Of a stretch of 20,079 nucleotides of DNA, positions 9,050 through 17,219 are shown in pieces. The position numbers and the translations under genes were made by a program. The stretch's first letter is position 1; each line of letters opens with the position of its first letter. This stretch comes from Didymodactylos carnosus (taxonomy: Eukaryota; Rotifera; Eurotatoria; Philodinida; Philodinidae). The notes under the pieces were generated by a model. The model did no database searches. It was not told the DNA's origin and saw only the letters and a list, made by a program, of their open reading frames with translations. The DNA is taken from positions 1 to 20,079 of the forward strand of contig CAJNOQ010003502.1 of the NCBI GenBank assembly GCA_905250885.1, given 5' to 3'.

Positions 9050-9743
9050 GTAGTCAAATTGAGACAGCTGATTTCATTTAACGATATCAGTTCCATTTTA
9101 AAAGTGACTTATCAACATTTTTATATCAGCGAATAGAGCATGAAAAACTGATTCTAAAACATGCCTCCTATGCTTCATGTGCTGTCTCATAAGTGAACGC
9201 GGTAACTCGAAAGGATACGAAGAATTACCAAATGTCCATCGATATCTCATCAACGCAGAATTTAGGAACATAGTGACATATCAGGTTTTGTAGAGCGTCA
9301 CTGCTCTAGAAAACTGTGGAGTTAACTTTTTAGGGGACCTCGAAAAAGGCATCCAGTTTTCTCCAAAAAGGTTAAAATATGCCATTTTTCGTCAAAAATG
9401 GCGCTTTTACTGTTTTACAGCATATTTTAAGATTTTTGGATGCCGTTTTCGAAGTCCCCTAAAAAGTTAACTCCACAGTTTTATAGAGCAAGTGACGCTC
9501 TACAAAACCTGATATGTCACTATGTTCCTAAATTCTGCGTTGATGAGATATCGATGGACATTTGGTAATTCTTCGTATCCTTTCGAGTTACCGCGTTCGC
9601 TTATGAGACAGCACATGAAGCATAGGAAGCATGTTTTAGAATCAGTTTTTCATGCTCTGTTCGCTGATATAAAAATGTTGATAAGTCACTTTTAAAACGG
9701 AACTGATATCGTTAAATGAAATCAACTGCCACAATTTGACTAC
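9050..9743. repeat. 694-bp near-perfect palindrome (foldback element)
   Basis: The left arm from 9050 (GTAGTCAAATTG..) and the right arm ending at 9743 (..CAATTTGACTAC) are reverse complements over about 330 bases. I count roughly a dozen differences by eye. The arms meet near 9390 in a tight hairpin: GCCATTTTT at 9381-9389, loop CGTC, AAAAATGGC at 9394-9402, with a short unpaired stretch on the right side just outside it. No ORF of note lies inside. I could not find a target-site duplication at the edges. It may be a foldback transposon or a locally made inverted duplication; the high arm identity means it is recent or kept alike by gene conversion. Confidence 0.9.
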
Positions 9744-10329
9744 AAAAGAATATTTTAACAATATTATCGTTCCATTCCGCGTTCAACTACCATCATTACG
9801 TCAGTTACTTCAAAATGACTATTCAACACCACTACCTATTGTTTACATGTGTTCTTTCAATCTATCCACCTTATTATTTCACTCTCGATATCCACCTTCG
9901 TTCAATGACATTGTACCTTGTCTGATGATCAACCTGTTGGATGTCGTAAATGTAAACACACACTATTTACCACTTGTCACCATCTAATTGATCAAGACTG
10001 GTTTATTTCTTCCACTACTAATCAAATATTCAGTATTCCTTCACTATTACATGTGAAAGTATGAGTTTATGTTGTCTAATTAGTTGTTCAGTATGTCAAG
10101 CGCAATATGTAGGTAGTACGGGTACTACTCTGCGAAAACGTCTTAATCATCATTTAACATTGATTCGTCACCAGTATGTTGATGATACGAATTGCGTCAA
10201 ACACTTTACCTTACCTACTCATTAAAAATTATTATGATTAAAGCTAACTACATCAATGAACAACATCGTCTAGATCGTGAAAAATATTGGACTCCAACAA
10301 TAAATCCATTTATTAACACAGACAATTGA
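9744..10329 (+). mobile_element. Penelope-like retroelement 3' fragment with GIY-YIG endonuclease
   Basis: The first frame gives VQLPSLRQLLQNDYSTPLP and NLSTLLFHSRYPPSF, the segment after the reverse transcriptase core of Penelope-like elements. After a frame change near 9926 comes a Cys/His cluster, DQPVGCRKCK..TTCHH, and NQIFSIPS. After another shift near 10050 comes ISCSVCQAQYVGSTGTTLRK with RLNHHLTLIRHQ, the GIY-YIG nuclease core (YVG, then the catalytic Arg region). A last shift near 10220 leads to the C-terminus, NEQHRLDREKYWTPTINPF, and a TGA at 10327-10329. GIY-YIG nucleases cut target DNA for these elements. At least three frame changes and a missing reverse transcriptase make this a dead 5'-truncated copy. 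The 5' cut coincides with the palindrome edge. The roughly 260 bp after it look like 3' untranslated sequence with a short GAGA/AGAG tract. Confidence 0.8.
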
Positions 10330-10586
10330 ACTCTCCTCAATGATACTTTTCTCTCATTGGTTCCCTCTTGCCCGTCTGTTCATTCTCTATATCATTTTCT
10401 CTTGTAGAGCCTGGACTTTATTTCGATTGAGGCACAGAGATAGAGAGAAAGAGAAATTCTATCTTTAATCAATTTTTCATTCTGTCTGTTATCAATTTGA
10501 AAATATTTGTTATTTCCTTTAACAAAACAAGAAACATTCTATTGGTATTATTGATACCTTCATGATAAAAATGTTTATAAAGGAAA

Positions 10587-11050
10587 TTATTCATTTTTAA
10601 ATTTGTCTTTCAGGAAAACCGATGTACACAGATTATCTGAAATTAGTCTACTTCTTTGTTTTCCATTTAAATGACTGGCAGTTGAAAAACAACTCTCAGA
10701 AGGAACACTTGTGGCGGTACTTGCTAGATAACATCTAGCTAATTGTGTTAATAGTGGCAGATTAACTTGATTATTTTTCCAAAATGTTAAAGCATCAGAT
10801 TGTCTGTCTGTCTTGTCACTTTCTTCAATTTGATTTACTTCACTCAAGGCTTGAGCTCTATATTTTTTAAGTTTCTCATCAATTGTTGATGTTGTGGATA
10901 GTTAACACAGTAAATGAATTAGAAGATTTACTTTTTACAGAAGATAAAAATTTTTTAAATAAAGAACTTGCATGTTAGGAGTAGACTGTTGTTGTTGAGA
11001 CTGTTGTGGTTGACGAAGATGAAGTTAGATTTGAAGAAGAAATATTCATC
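10587..11050 (-). pseudogene. hAT transposase C-terminal fragment
   Basis: The minus strand encodes the hAT dimerisation domain: DALTFWKNNQVNLPLLTQLA, then RCYLASTATSVPSESCFSTA, then GKQRSRLISDNL and FLKDKF, ending at a TAA (complement of 10587-10589). The family signature here is lArkyLai.atsvpsErvFS; the usual Arg/Val after SE is Ser/Cys. Upstream in frame lies TSTIDEKLKKYRAQALSEV. Farther upstream, in another frame, a Ser/Thr-rich low-complexity linker (MNISSSNLTSSSSTTTV) and ASSLFKKFLSSVKSKSS are separated by a TAA (complement of 10975-10977). The shift and stop mean it is inactive, and the catalytic core is missing. The 5' side is cut by the inverted-repeat element at 11064. Confidence 0.85.
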
Positions 11051-11063
11051 TGTCTAATAATGT

Positions 11064-11428
11064 GTCGCAGAAGAAAATAAAAGTTTCCGAAAAGTTAGTA
11101 TTGGTTTTCTTGGTTGCAATAGTTCAATCTAAAGTTATAAGCATTTTTCTAAGAGCATCAAAAAATCTGCGCTTCTTCTCTTCAGTCTTCCATCTAAATC
11201 GATTTCTGACCTCCTGGCATTACGTAATTTCACGATTTCTCCGCTGTTTTACGTGCTAAAAATTCCGGGTTGGACTTGAAATGTAGCCAATACTTGTTTT
11301 CACGATATAACAGACCTCGATGTTCTATTTTCATTTTTGTCGCAGAAGAAAATAAAAAGTTTTCGGAGAAATGAAGAAAACCAATGCTAACTTTTCGGAA
11401 ACTTTTATTTTCTTCTGCGGCAAAAATG
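11064..11428. mobile_element. small inverted-repeat (MITE-like) element
   Basis: GTCGCAGAAGAAAATAAAAG and the bases after it at 11064-11111 are repeated in reverse complement at 11374-11421, about 48 bases with few mismatches. A third, direct partial copy starts at 11332 (CATTTTTGTCGCAGAAG) and pairs with the right arm ending at 11428 to form a 97-bp hairpin, 11332-11428. So either a 358-bp element bounded by 48-bp inverted repeats, or a 97-bp hairpin MITE next to a fragment of a second copy. No target duplication is clear and no protein is encoded. Confidence 0.75.
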
Positions 11429-11497
11429 TTTAGAGTGCAAGTCACATCAGTACCAGATGATTAATTCTTTGCATTTTGTAGCCTACAACTATGACCG

Positions 11498-12473
11498 CAC
11501 AGTGGGCATTTTTTGCTAGAGTAGGCGGACTTTAGCTTTATGAGTGAACCAAAATTTCATAAACCATTTTTTTATAGGTTTTTCATGATCCTCTTTCTAA
11601 TGACATGATAGTTGGATTTTGAAAAAGTTTTCTAAGAAGTTTTCCAGAGATCCGGTCTCTAGAAAAACCCTTCAGAAAACTTTCTCAATATTTAGAAACG
11701 ATGCCACTGGAAAGAGCATTGTCGAAAACCTTTCGAGTCGTTCAGGTTACTTTATCTTGAAATTCAAATTTTCAGCACGACATTGTTTGTGTTAATCTCA
11801 AAAACTAAGAAATTTCTAGGATTCAAAATCGAGCGACCGAAACTATATGACACCATGCACCAATACACCATTCGATGCAGTTTTTCACGCTGATTCCGAA
11901 TATGGTATTATTTTTGCCGACGAATGCAATTATAAGAGAGAAAACCATGAAATACTTCAAAAACCATATGGGTTTTGAGAAATCATTATTTTGACTTAGA
12001 CAAAAAGTTGCATGCACCATAGATAGGGTACATTCACGGGAAAATTTTCGTATTATTAAAATATCCCTTCAAGTTGAGCGGTTTTGAGCGATGTCACTGC
12101 TTTGAGATAGAGTCAAACTGGACTACCACTGAGTAAATTCCATACAACGTTATTTATAGAATTCTATTGTGAAGTACACATATTTTCATATTGATAGATA
12201 GCCGATGAGATGCTGATTCTGAATAATTGCTTTGAAATTGTCTAGCATATGTGACCAAAGTATTAATCAAGATGTTATGAGCATGTGCCCCATTCTTTGA
12301 TATCTATTATGCAGCTATTGTTGCCAGGTTTTCTTCTTGAAGAAGTGAATATCAAAATAGACATTTATACACCATTCGATAGAGAATTTCAAGAGCTACA
12401 TTTTGCACTATTTTGTTTCGGAAAACAAGATATTTCAGTTCTCGTCCAAATTTCCGCTTGGATGCCCACTGTG
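11498..12473 (+). mobile_element. Transib-like non-autonomous element, copy 2 (976 bp), complete with 5-bp target duplication
   Basis: It has the same ends as the copy at 8048: CACAGTGGGCAT at the left and ATGCCCACTGTG at the right, followed inward by TTTTTTGC and by the complement of CCAAGCGG respectively. It is flanked by a different but again perfect 5-bp direct repeat, GACCG (11493-11497 and 12474-12478). Shared interior strings include GAGAGAAAACCATGAAATAC, ACTTAGACAAAAAGTTGCAT and ACCATTCGATAGAGAATT. Between the left end and about 11860 it holds about 390 bp missing from copy 1, including a strong hairpin. No transposase is encoded; the short ORFs over it (11823-12020 minus, 12285-12524 plus) are by-products. 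Confidence 0.85.
11621..11686. repeat. long imperfect hairpin inside the 976-bp element
   Basis: GAAAAAGTTTTCTAAGAAGT..CCAGAGA on the left pairs with TCTCTAGAAAAAC..AGAAAACTTTCTC on the right, about 30 bases per arm. The closing stem AGAGA/TCTCT encloses the loop TCCGG at 11651-11655. Confidence 0.75.
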
Positions 12474-12478
12474 GACCG

Positions 12479-12959
12479 GTACAATAACAGGGTTAGATTT
12501 CCAATCTTGCAATGTCGTTTTTGATGAGCCAGAAAAACAGTACTGTAAGACGGCAAAAAAAGTTTTTTTAATAAAACTCGAGCACTATTCTTTATTAATT
12601 GTTTTTATATATAGTGTTGTACAAAAATATCTGCTCTTTGGAATGGCGTTTGAGCTGGCTCTCTAGTATCAATAGTAAAAAGGCTAGATCACAAACAAAA
12701 CTCGCGCTTTATTTTTCCCCATCTCGGTAAGTTATAAAATGTTAAAAGTTATGGTTACTCTTCTAGATCTGCAGTATTTCTCGACACGGATTGGAATTGG
12801 GTTAGATGAGCAAAGTAGGTGAAAAGCGGGCGGTCAGCTCTCTTTAGACTTGTTCAATCATTTCATTCTTGAATCATGAGTTTTCTCGTTTGAATAAAAA
12901 GTAAAATAGCAGTAAGATACAGAACAACTCCGCTTATTGACTATATTTTAATATACCAT
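12479..12959. other. spacer, nothing identified
   Basis: AT-rich sequence after the transposon's right target duplication. ORFs running in from the left are transposon-derived. I see no gene or RNA. Confidence 0.5.
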
Positions 12960-13190
12960 ATTGCGGAAAAATCCTTAGTGAGAAACTTAGTCGAATCTTA
13001 CTAAGATATTAGAATAGTCTTATTAAGATCTTACTAAGATTTGTCTTACATTTATCCAAGATCTTAGACAACTCTTACTAAGATCGTGAGATCCGAGGAT
13101 TTTGAGATTTTATAAGGTTTTGCTAAGATCTTACCCAGATTATATTGTCTAAGGTTTTTTAGGATTGAATAAGAATCCGTTATGATGTTC
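12960..13190. repeat. degenerate CTTACTAAGAT array
   Basis: Several copies of (A/G)ATCTTACTAAGAT and variants occur (about 13003, 13029, 13073), together with the palindrome TAAGATCTTA (about 13025 and 13125), TCCTTAGT and CTAAGGTTTTTTAGGAT. Spacing is irregular. The words resemble the AGGATCCT field at 480-2370 in being GATC-centred and self-complementary. Confidence 0.65.
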
Positions 13191-13426
13191 TTTTTATAAG
13201 ATTAATTTACGATTCACTGAGAACTTTCGAATAGTACTGAACAGATTTGAAGCACATGATGATTGACGGTACCAACGTTTTTTCTCATTTTAAACGAGAC
13301 GAAAAACCTGTTAAATAAGGCACTTTATTAGACTAGCAAAATTTAGATAAGCAACAGATAGTTGAATTTGCTTTGTCATCCTCTGAATTTACTAGCTGAC
13401 TCTCTATTCATACCGATTTTTTCTTT

Positions 13427-13972
13427 TCAGATAGAGATTATTAATCTATTAATTAGTCTGTAGATTTGATTTAGGTCAGGTTTGATATACATGACTTCAT
13501 ATTGTTCACATGGTTGTTTCAAAAATGGTTTTTGATTTGAATTAATACTCAAGTATGGATGAAATTCAATCAATAGTTTATTGTGCAGAATACGTATAAT
13601 TCCATGCGTGTTGGCCAAATGCTGAATAAGTTTTGATTGATGATTTGGCGGCCAAATTTCCAAAACCATGCCGTTATCACCTTTAAGTAAAATGGACCTC
13701 GAATATAAGTCGATTGCAGTTTTATTAGGTAGTGTCTTGTAACACCATCCTAACTCATGAAGGTAACTTTGTTCAATAGCCGTCATAAGTTCTGGAAATG
13801 CGACATCAGTTAATTTGAAATCGATCACTTTTTTATATAGTCGTATATTTGTTCTGTCCAAGTCGTCAACTGGCATCATAGATTTATTCTTAAAATCATC
13901 GACGTACATTTCTTCCTCGGTCACAAACACAGGTGAATCGCTTCCAATAGTCCTATTATATACTTCTGGCAT
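13427..13972 (-). CDS. cysteine-dioxygenase-like cupin, apparently lacking the metal ligands
   Basis: An intact 181-residue frame begins at the first ATG after two in-frame TAA codons. Residues 90-136 (YSRS.., then GMVLEIWPPNHQSKLIQHL and ANTHGIIRILHNKL) follow the cysteine dioxygenase pattern YxR..., W, G/P-rich turn, S, I-H-x-H, SH, vL.G.L. Residues 158-174 (YEVMYIKPDLNQIYRLIN) match the later ..Y(I)ND..GLHRVEN block. In true cysteine dioxygenases Fe(II) is held by two His in I-H-x-H and one in LHRV. Here those positions are Q117, L119 and Y171. The 117-to-171 spacing equals that of human His86-His140 (54), which supports the alignment. R92 sits where the substrate-carboxylate Arg is, and G124 replaces the crosslinked Cys of animal enzymes. 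The C-terminus ends about 40 residues early. Classical dioxygenase activity is unlikely. It could be a pseudo-enzyme or an early pseudogene. The N-terminal 80 residues are unassigned. No signal peptide. Confidence 0.55.
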   Translation of the reverse strand: MPEVYNRTIGSDSPVFVTEEEMYVDDFKNKSMMPVDDLDRTNIRLYKKVIDFKLTDVAFPELMTAIEQSYLHELGWCYKTLPNKTAIDLYSRSILLKGDNGMVLEIWPPNHQSKLIQHLANTHGIIRILHNKLLIEFHPYLSINSNQKPFLKQPCEQYEVMYIKPDLNQIYRLINRLIISI

Positions 13973-14577
13973 ACTGCACGCTAAGAATTTTTATTATCGC
14001 CTCCGTTTGAGTCAAGCTTTGAAGCCTGGGCTTGCTTGTAACATACTTGAATTAGTTTGTCCGAAACACGGAAGTACTGCTGATGCTCAAGAATTTAACC
14101 TAGTTTTTTGACTTTCCATAACTTTACAAAAAAATTTTGATTTTGTAAATAAAGGAAGCTCCTTGATAAACTCGAACTATTTCAGAACAAAACAAAGTGT
14201 TCTTTAGGAAAACACACTCCAAAACTAAACCTTACGTGACAGCACCTGTGTTTCAATTCTCATAAAACTCTCTGCTACTGAACTGTGACTGAACGTTTTT
14301 AATTCGTCATGAATTTAACTTGAGTTTCAGAACAAACACGTAGGCTTAAACTGCATCAAACTTTCTCGCTCAACCGAACTAAAACGTTGATTCATACCAA
14401 GAAATATTATAGTTCACCTTTTCCTCTGCGTTTTGTGATGAAAAAGTTATAATTGTGAATAAGGATCAAATACAAACACAAAACTATAATAAGAGCAGAG
14501 AACATGTAGAAATATATCATTTCCGATTTTGATTGACGAATTAATTATTTCGCCAAAGAGCAGTGTGACAAATGGTT
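13973..14577. other. spacer, nothing firmly identified
   Basis: The plus-strand ORF at 13815-14111 overlaps the cupin gene antisense and is its shadow. The rest is AT-rich with no transposon end, RNA gene or promoter I can defend. Confidence 0.45.
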
Positions 14578-14764
14578 ATGGACCCAGTGGAAGGTCTTTG
14601 CTGTCCTATCAGTCTGCGATCCAGTTGTAGCTGAAGACGGTCATACGTATGAGAGGAAAACCATTGTGAAATAGATAAATGATGGGAATTACAATAGTCC
14701 AATAACAAGAACCCGTATTTCAGTTAGAGGACTGCGTCCAAAATCAGCATCGGCATATATATAA
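14578..14764 (+). pseudogene. U-box domain pseudogene
   Basis: From the ATG at 14578 the frame reads MDPVEGLCCPISL. It breaks near 14616, where about 8-10 bases of the usual DPVV-preceding loop seem lost. It resumes in another frame as DPVVAEDGHTYERKTIVK, stop, INDGNYNSPITRTRISVRGL, RPKSA, ending at 14764. This is the U-box fold, the E2-docking module of some ubiquitin ligases. The TAG at 14672-14674 sits where the conserved Trp of the domain (kWI) would be, an easy TGG-to-TAG change. The frameshift and nonsense codon make it inactive. It is closely related in sequence pattern to the ORF at 16149-16361 on the other strand, so the two probably derive from one duplicated family. Its 3' end overlaps the membrane ORF antisense. 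Confidence 0.8.
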
Positions 14765-15197
14765 CACAAATTATTGAATAGTATATCGCACACAGCAAAA
14801 AGCATACCAAATAATATATTGCATAGGACAAACATAACACGCAATTACATAATAGATTAAACCCTGCTGGTACTAAGTAGCACAAAAGCGGATAGATTAA
14901 CACTATCACGACGCATAATATATAGATTATCGCAAAGGATAAATAATATAATGCATAGAACAAATATAATACAGAATAAAATGCTGTCCAAAATATTATA
15001 CGTACTAGAAAAGTCATAACTTTCCAAAAGTAAAGTAATTCTTTCCATATTAATTGTAATGCAGAACTTTTTGATGCCAGCAATGTTAAGTTAAATAATA
15101 TTTCAAACAACCTAATCGTTTGTTTCACTATAGACATAACTAAAGACTTTACATAGCTAGAAATTACAGAAAAGCTAATTCTACGAGTTTTGGCCAA
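14724..15197 (-). CDS. multi-span membrane protein of unknown function
   Basis: A 157-residue frame starts at an ATG (MAKTRRISFSVISS). Residues 1-30 are basic and moderately polar. From about residue 55 to the end nearly every residue is hydrophobic or aromatic, enough for three to four membrane spans, ending in CVIYMPMLILDAVL. FYALYYLSF and SYAIYYLV are 44 residues apart. The matching DNA (AAATAATATATTGCATAGG near 14809 and AAATAATATAATGCATAG near 14942) shows this is a partial internal duplication. I recognise no family. AT-rich DNA easily gives Leu/Ile/Tyr/Phe-rich frames, so a chance ORF is possible, though 157 codons with an ATG start is long for chance at this composition. Confidence 0.45.
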   Translation of the reverse strand: MAKTRRISFSVISSYVKSLVMSIVKQTIRLFEILFNLTLLASKSSALQLIWKELLYFWKVMTFLVRIIFWTAFYSVLYLFYALYYLSFAIIYILCVVIVLIYPLLCYLVPAGFNLLCNCVLCLSYAIYYLVCFLLCAIYYSIICVIYMPMLILDAVL

Positions 15198-15855
15198 CTT
15201 GTTCTATTATGCTAAGTGAGAAAGCATATTTACCTTATAAAAACATAATAAATAGCTTCGGTCACTCGTTTCCGATGCCGCCATTTGCCACAAGCACGAT
15301 AAATCGAAATTTCCAGCACTGGTACTTTGTGCTCACTAATAGCATAAGTACGGTTCACTGCTTCGTAAACTCTGTAAAAACAGTGAAACAAGAATTATGC
15401 CTCTTGCAATGAAAATAAATGTCACAAGATTTGCCTTAAAGCACTTTTGGATGTGAGTTTTTATAGAGCATGAATTCGGCTAAACACAAATGTCTGCTAT
15501 CCATATCAAGCTCATTGAAGCGATGTATCTATTAAAGCAGTTCTGCTACTAAGATACAAAGAAAGAGAAAACTCGAACGAAAGAAGCTTTAAGTTAAGAA
15601 AACGATAAACATCGTAGTTTGTAAAAATAATCCGCATTTTTGTATGAAAAGGGAAGTTACTACTTCCGTATTTTAACCAGATCATAAAAAGATAGACACT
15701 TACGTCGAAGTTATTTTTGTTAAACTTTGCATTTTCATTGGTAAAAACAAATAATAGATATTTTCAAGTTTGCCTGTAATATTACTCTTTTGAAAGAAGC
15801 GTATTCGACCAATTGCAGGAATGTCACGTTCTAAATGAGTATTAAAAAAAGATAT
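15198..15855. other. spacer, nothing identified
   Basis: AT-rich. One short plus-strand ORF (15209-15412) has no recognisable content. No repeats or RNA genes seen. Confidence 0.45.
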
Positions 15856-16116
15856 TTATGTAAGTACAATATATGAACGCACTCGGAATACCTTGTTGAA
15901 ACTTGTGATGAACAGTTGCCTCACGAGCGAAAGTGTCTTTTTCCAAAGAAAATTTATACATAATAACCAAGCCAATAAAAAAGAAAAACCAACACTGCCG
16001 AAACCCAGGAAGGAGTGGTCTTGGCTTTTGGATTGATTTTTCATAAGTTGTCTGCGTCGATTTATGAGTGATAGGTGACCTACGACCACTATGTGATTAG
16101 AGACCGAAGAAGACAT
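15856..16116 (-). CDS. single-span membrane ORF, likely the detached C-terminus of the U-box gene
   Basis: The 86-residue frame begins MSSSVSNHIVVVGHLSL, has a basic stretch (NRRRQLMKNQSKSQ) and then one strong membrane segment (FLGFGSVGFSFLLAWLLCIN, about residues 36-55), followed by a basic tail. Read upstream of this ATG, the frame stays open (RAVIQKNFGTESNL) into the last codons of the U-box ORF in a different frame. That fits an original single protein, N-terminal U-box plus C-terminal membrane anchor, now split by a one-base shift and stop near 16150. Alternatively it is a separate short gene. No family recognised beyond this. Confidence 0.45.
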   Translation of the reverse strand: MSSSVSNHIVVVGHLSLINRRRQLMKNQSKSQDHSFLGFGSVGFSFLLAWLLCINFLWKKTLSLVRQLFITSFNKVFRVRSYIVLT

Positions 16117-16148
16117 TAAATTAGATTCAGTGCCGAAATTTTTTTGAA

Positions 16149-16361
16149 TTACCGCACGATATCTGCCTGTGTTTTCACTGCAAAGTTCGGTCTTAATCCA
16201 ACTATTGTGATGGGTGTTTCCGATACTGGACCAGTACAGTTACCGTCTAACAACCATGTTATAATTGCTTTTTTCTCGTATGTGTTGCCATCTTCAGCAA
16301 TAACCGGATCGCGATAAAGTTCCCGAGTAAGCGGACAACATAGAGGTGCAAGATCAGACAT
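16149..16361 (-). CDS. U-box domain protein (short, 70 residues)
   Basis: From the ATG at 16361 the frame codes for MSDLAPLCCPLTRELYRDPV, IAEDGNTYEKKAIITWLLDG and then PVSETPITIVGLRPNFAVK, ending at TAA. This is a complete U-box (residues 4-68): the CCPLT strand, the RDPV turn, the DGNTYEK helix start, the Trp of the central helix (ITWL) and the LRPNFA helix are all present. U-boxes bind E2 enzymes and pass ubiquitin to substrates in cytosol, nucleus or on membranes. An upstream in-frame extension to 16391 (FNAT..) has no ATG, so M at 16361 is preferred. A U-box alone rarely acts without a partner domain; the membrane ORF just downstream is the likely lost C-terminus. Regulation is not visible. 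Confidence 0.75.
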   Translation of the reverse strand: MSDLAPLCCPLTRELYRDPVIAEDGNTYEKKAIITWLLDGNCTGPVSETPITIVGLRPNFAVKTQADIVR

Positions 16362-16391
16362 GGCTGTTGCATTAAAGGCTAAGAAGATCAA

Positions 16392-17104
16392 ACTTTATGG
16401 TGGAAAAATATTTCATCTTAGGTTTGTTGGAATTTTCGTAATTTATCTCATTCTTCACCCATTTTTTGCTTTTGCAATTCATTGTATTTTACAGGTAAAT
16501 TGTGATTCTCTCGACTGTTGCCTCACAAAAAACAGAACAAAGATGATGAAATAGTCATCGACTGATAAGCCTAAACGTTTTATCAGTTTATTGTTTTCCT
16601 CCAAAACTCATGTGGGTAATTTTTCAACGTTTTTATCGACAGAAGCTCAAGAAAAAAGAAAATTTTCTGGTGCGCTTATTCGAACGATATAAACATATGT
16701 CCCTAATTTTTCATACTTGAGAGAGGGTCCATGAGAAAATCGACCGATACGTATGAACACCGGCATTTGAAAAATCTTTTCTTTTGAAATGAGTTACACC
16801 ATTCGAAAGAGCATAAAAAGTTAGGCTTAAAACCAAATTTTTAGCCTTTTCTGAAAACCCCATCACGACATATGAGAAGATCTTTGAAACTGCCCTCGGA
16901 TCCTCTTTTATAAATCTTTAAAAATTTTTCGAAAATTTTGATGAATTTCAAAGAATTCCGTTTAGCACTTTAGAAAACAGTATATTACTATTGCAGACCC
17001 CACTATTTTGGTATCAAATAACGCATCTTGATTAGATCTATTAAATGCACTACCATAGACCAAGATTCTCAAATACAAATCGTGTCTAAAGATGTTCGAA
17101 TGTA
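16392..17104. other. spacer, no gene identified
   Basis: AT-rich. A weak hairpin (AAAAAGTTAGGCTT.. with TTTTTAGCCTTTT, about 16815-16852) and the phrase ACACCATTCGAAAGAGCAT, which resembles words in the Transib-like copies, hint at another old transposon remnant. I cannot delimit it. Confidence 0.4.
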
Positions 17105-17219
17105 TTATGTCTTACTAAAAAATATGTAAAAATGGGTAAAAATAGCCATTTTTTTATGTTCTTGCTCTAAAAGTATATCACAGAAGTTTTTCTCCAAAAA
17201 TCTTTTAGCGTCAGGAGAC

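Noticed and set aside
13815-14111. 98-codon plus-strand ORF.
   Set aside because: It lies largely antisense to the cupin-like gene, which has the recognisable pattern; it is a shadow frame.
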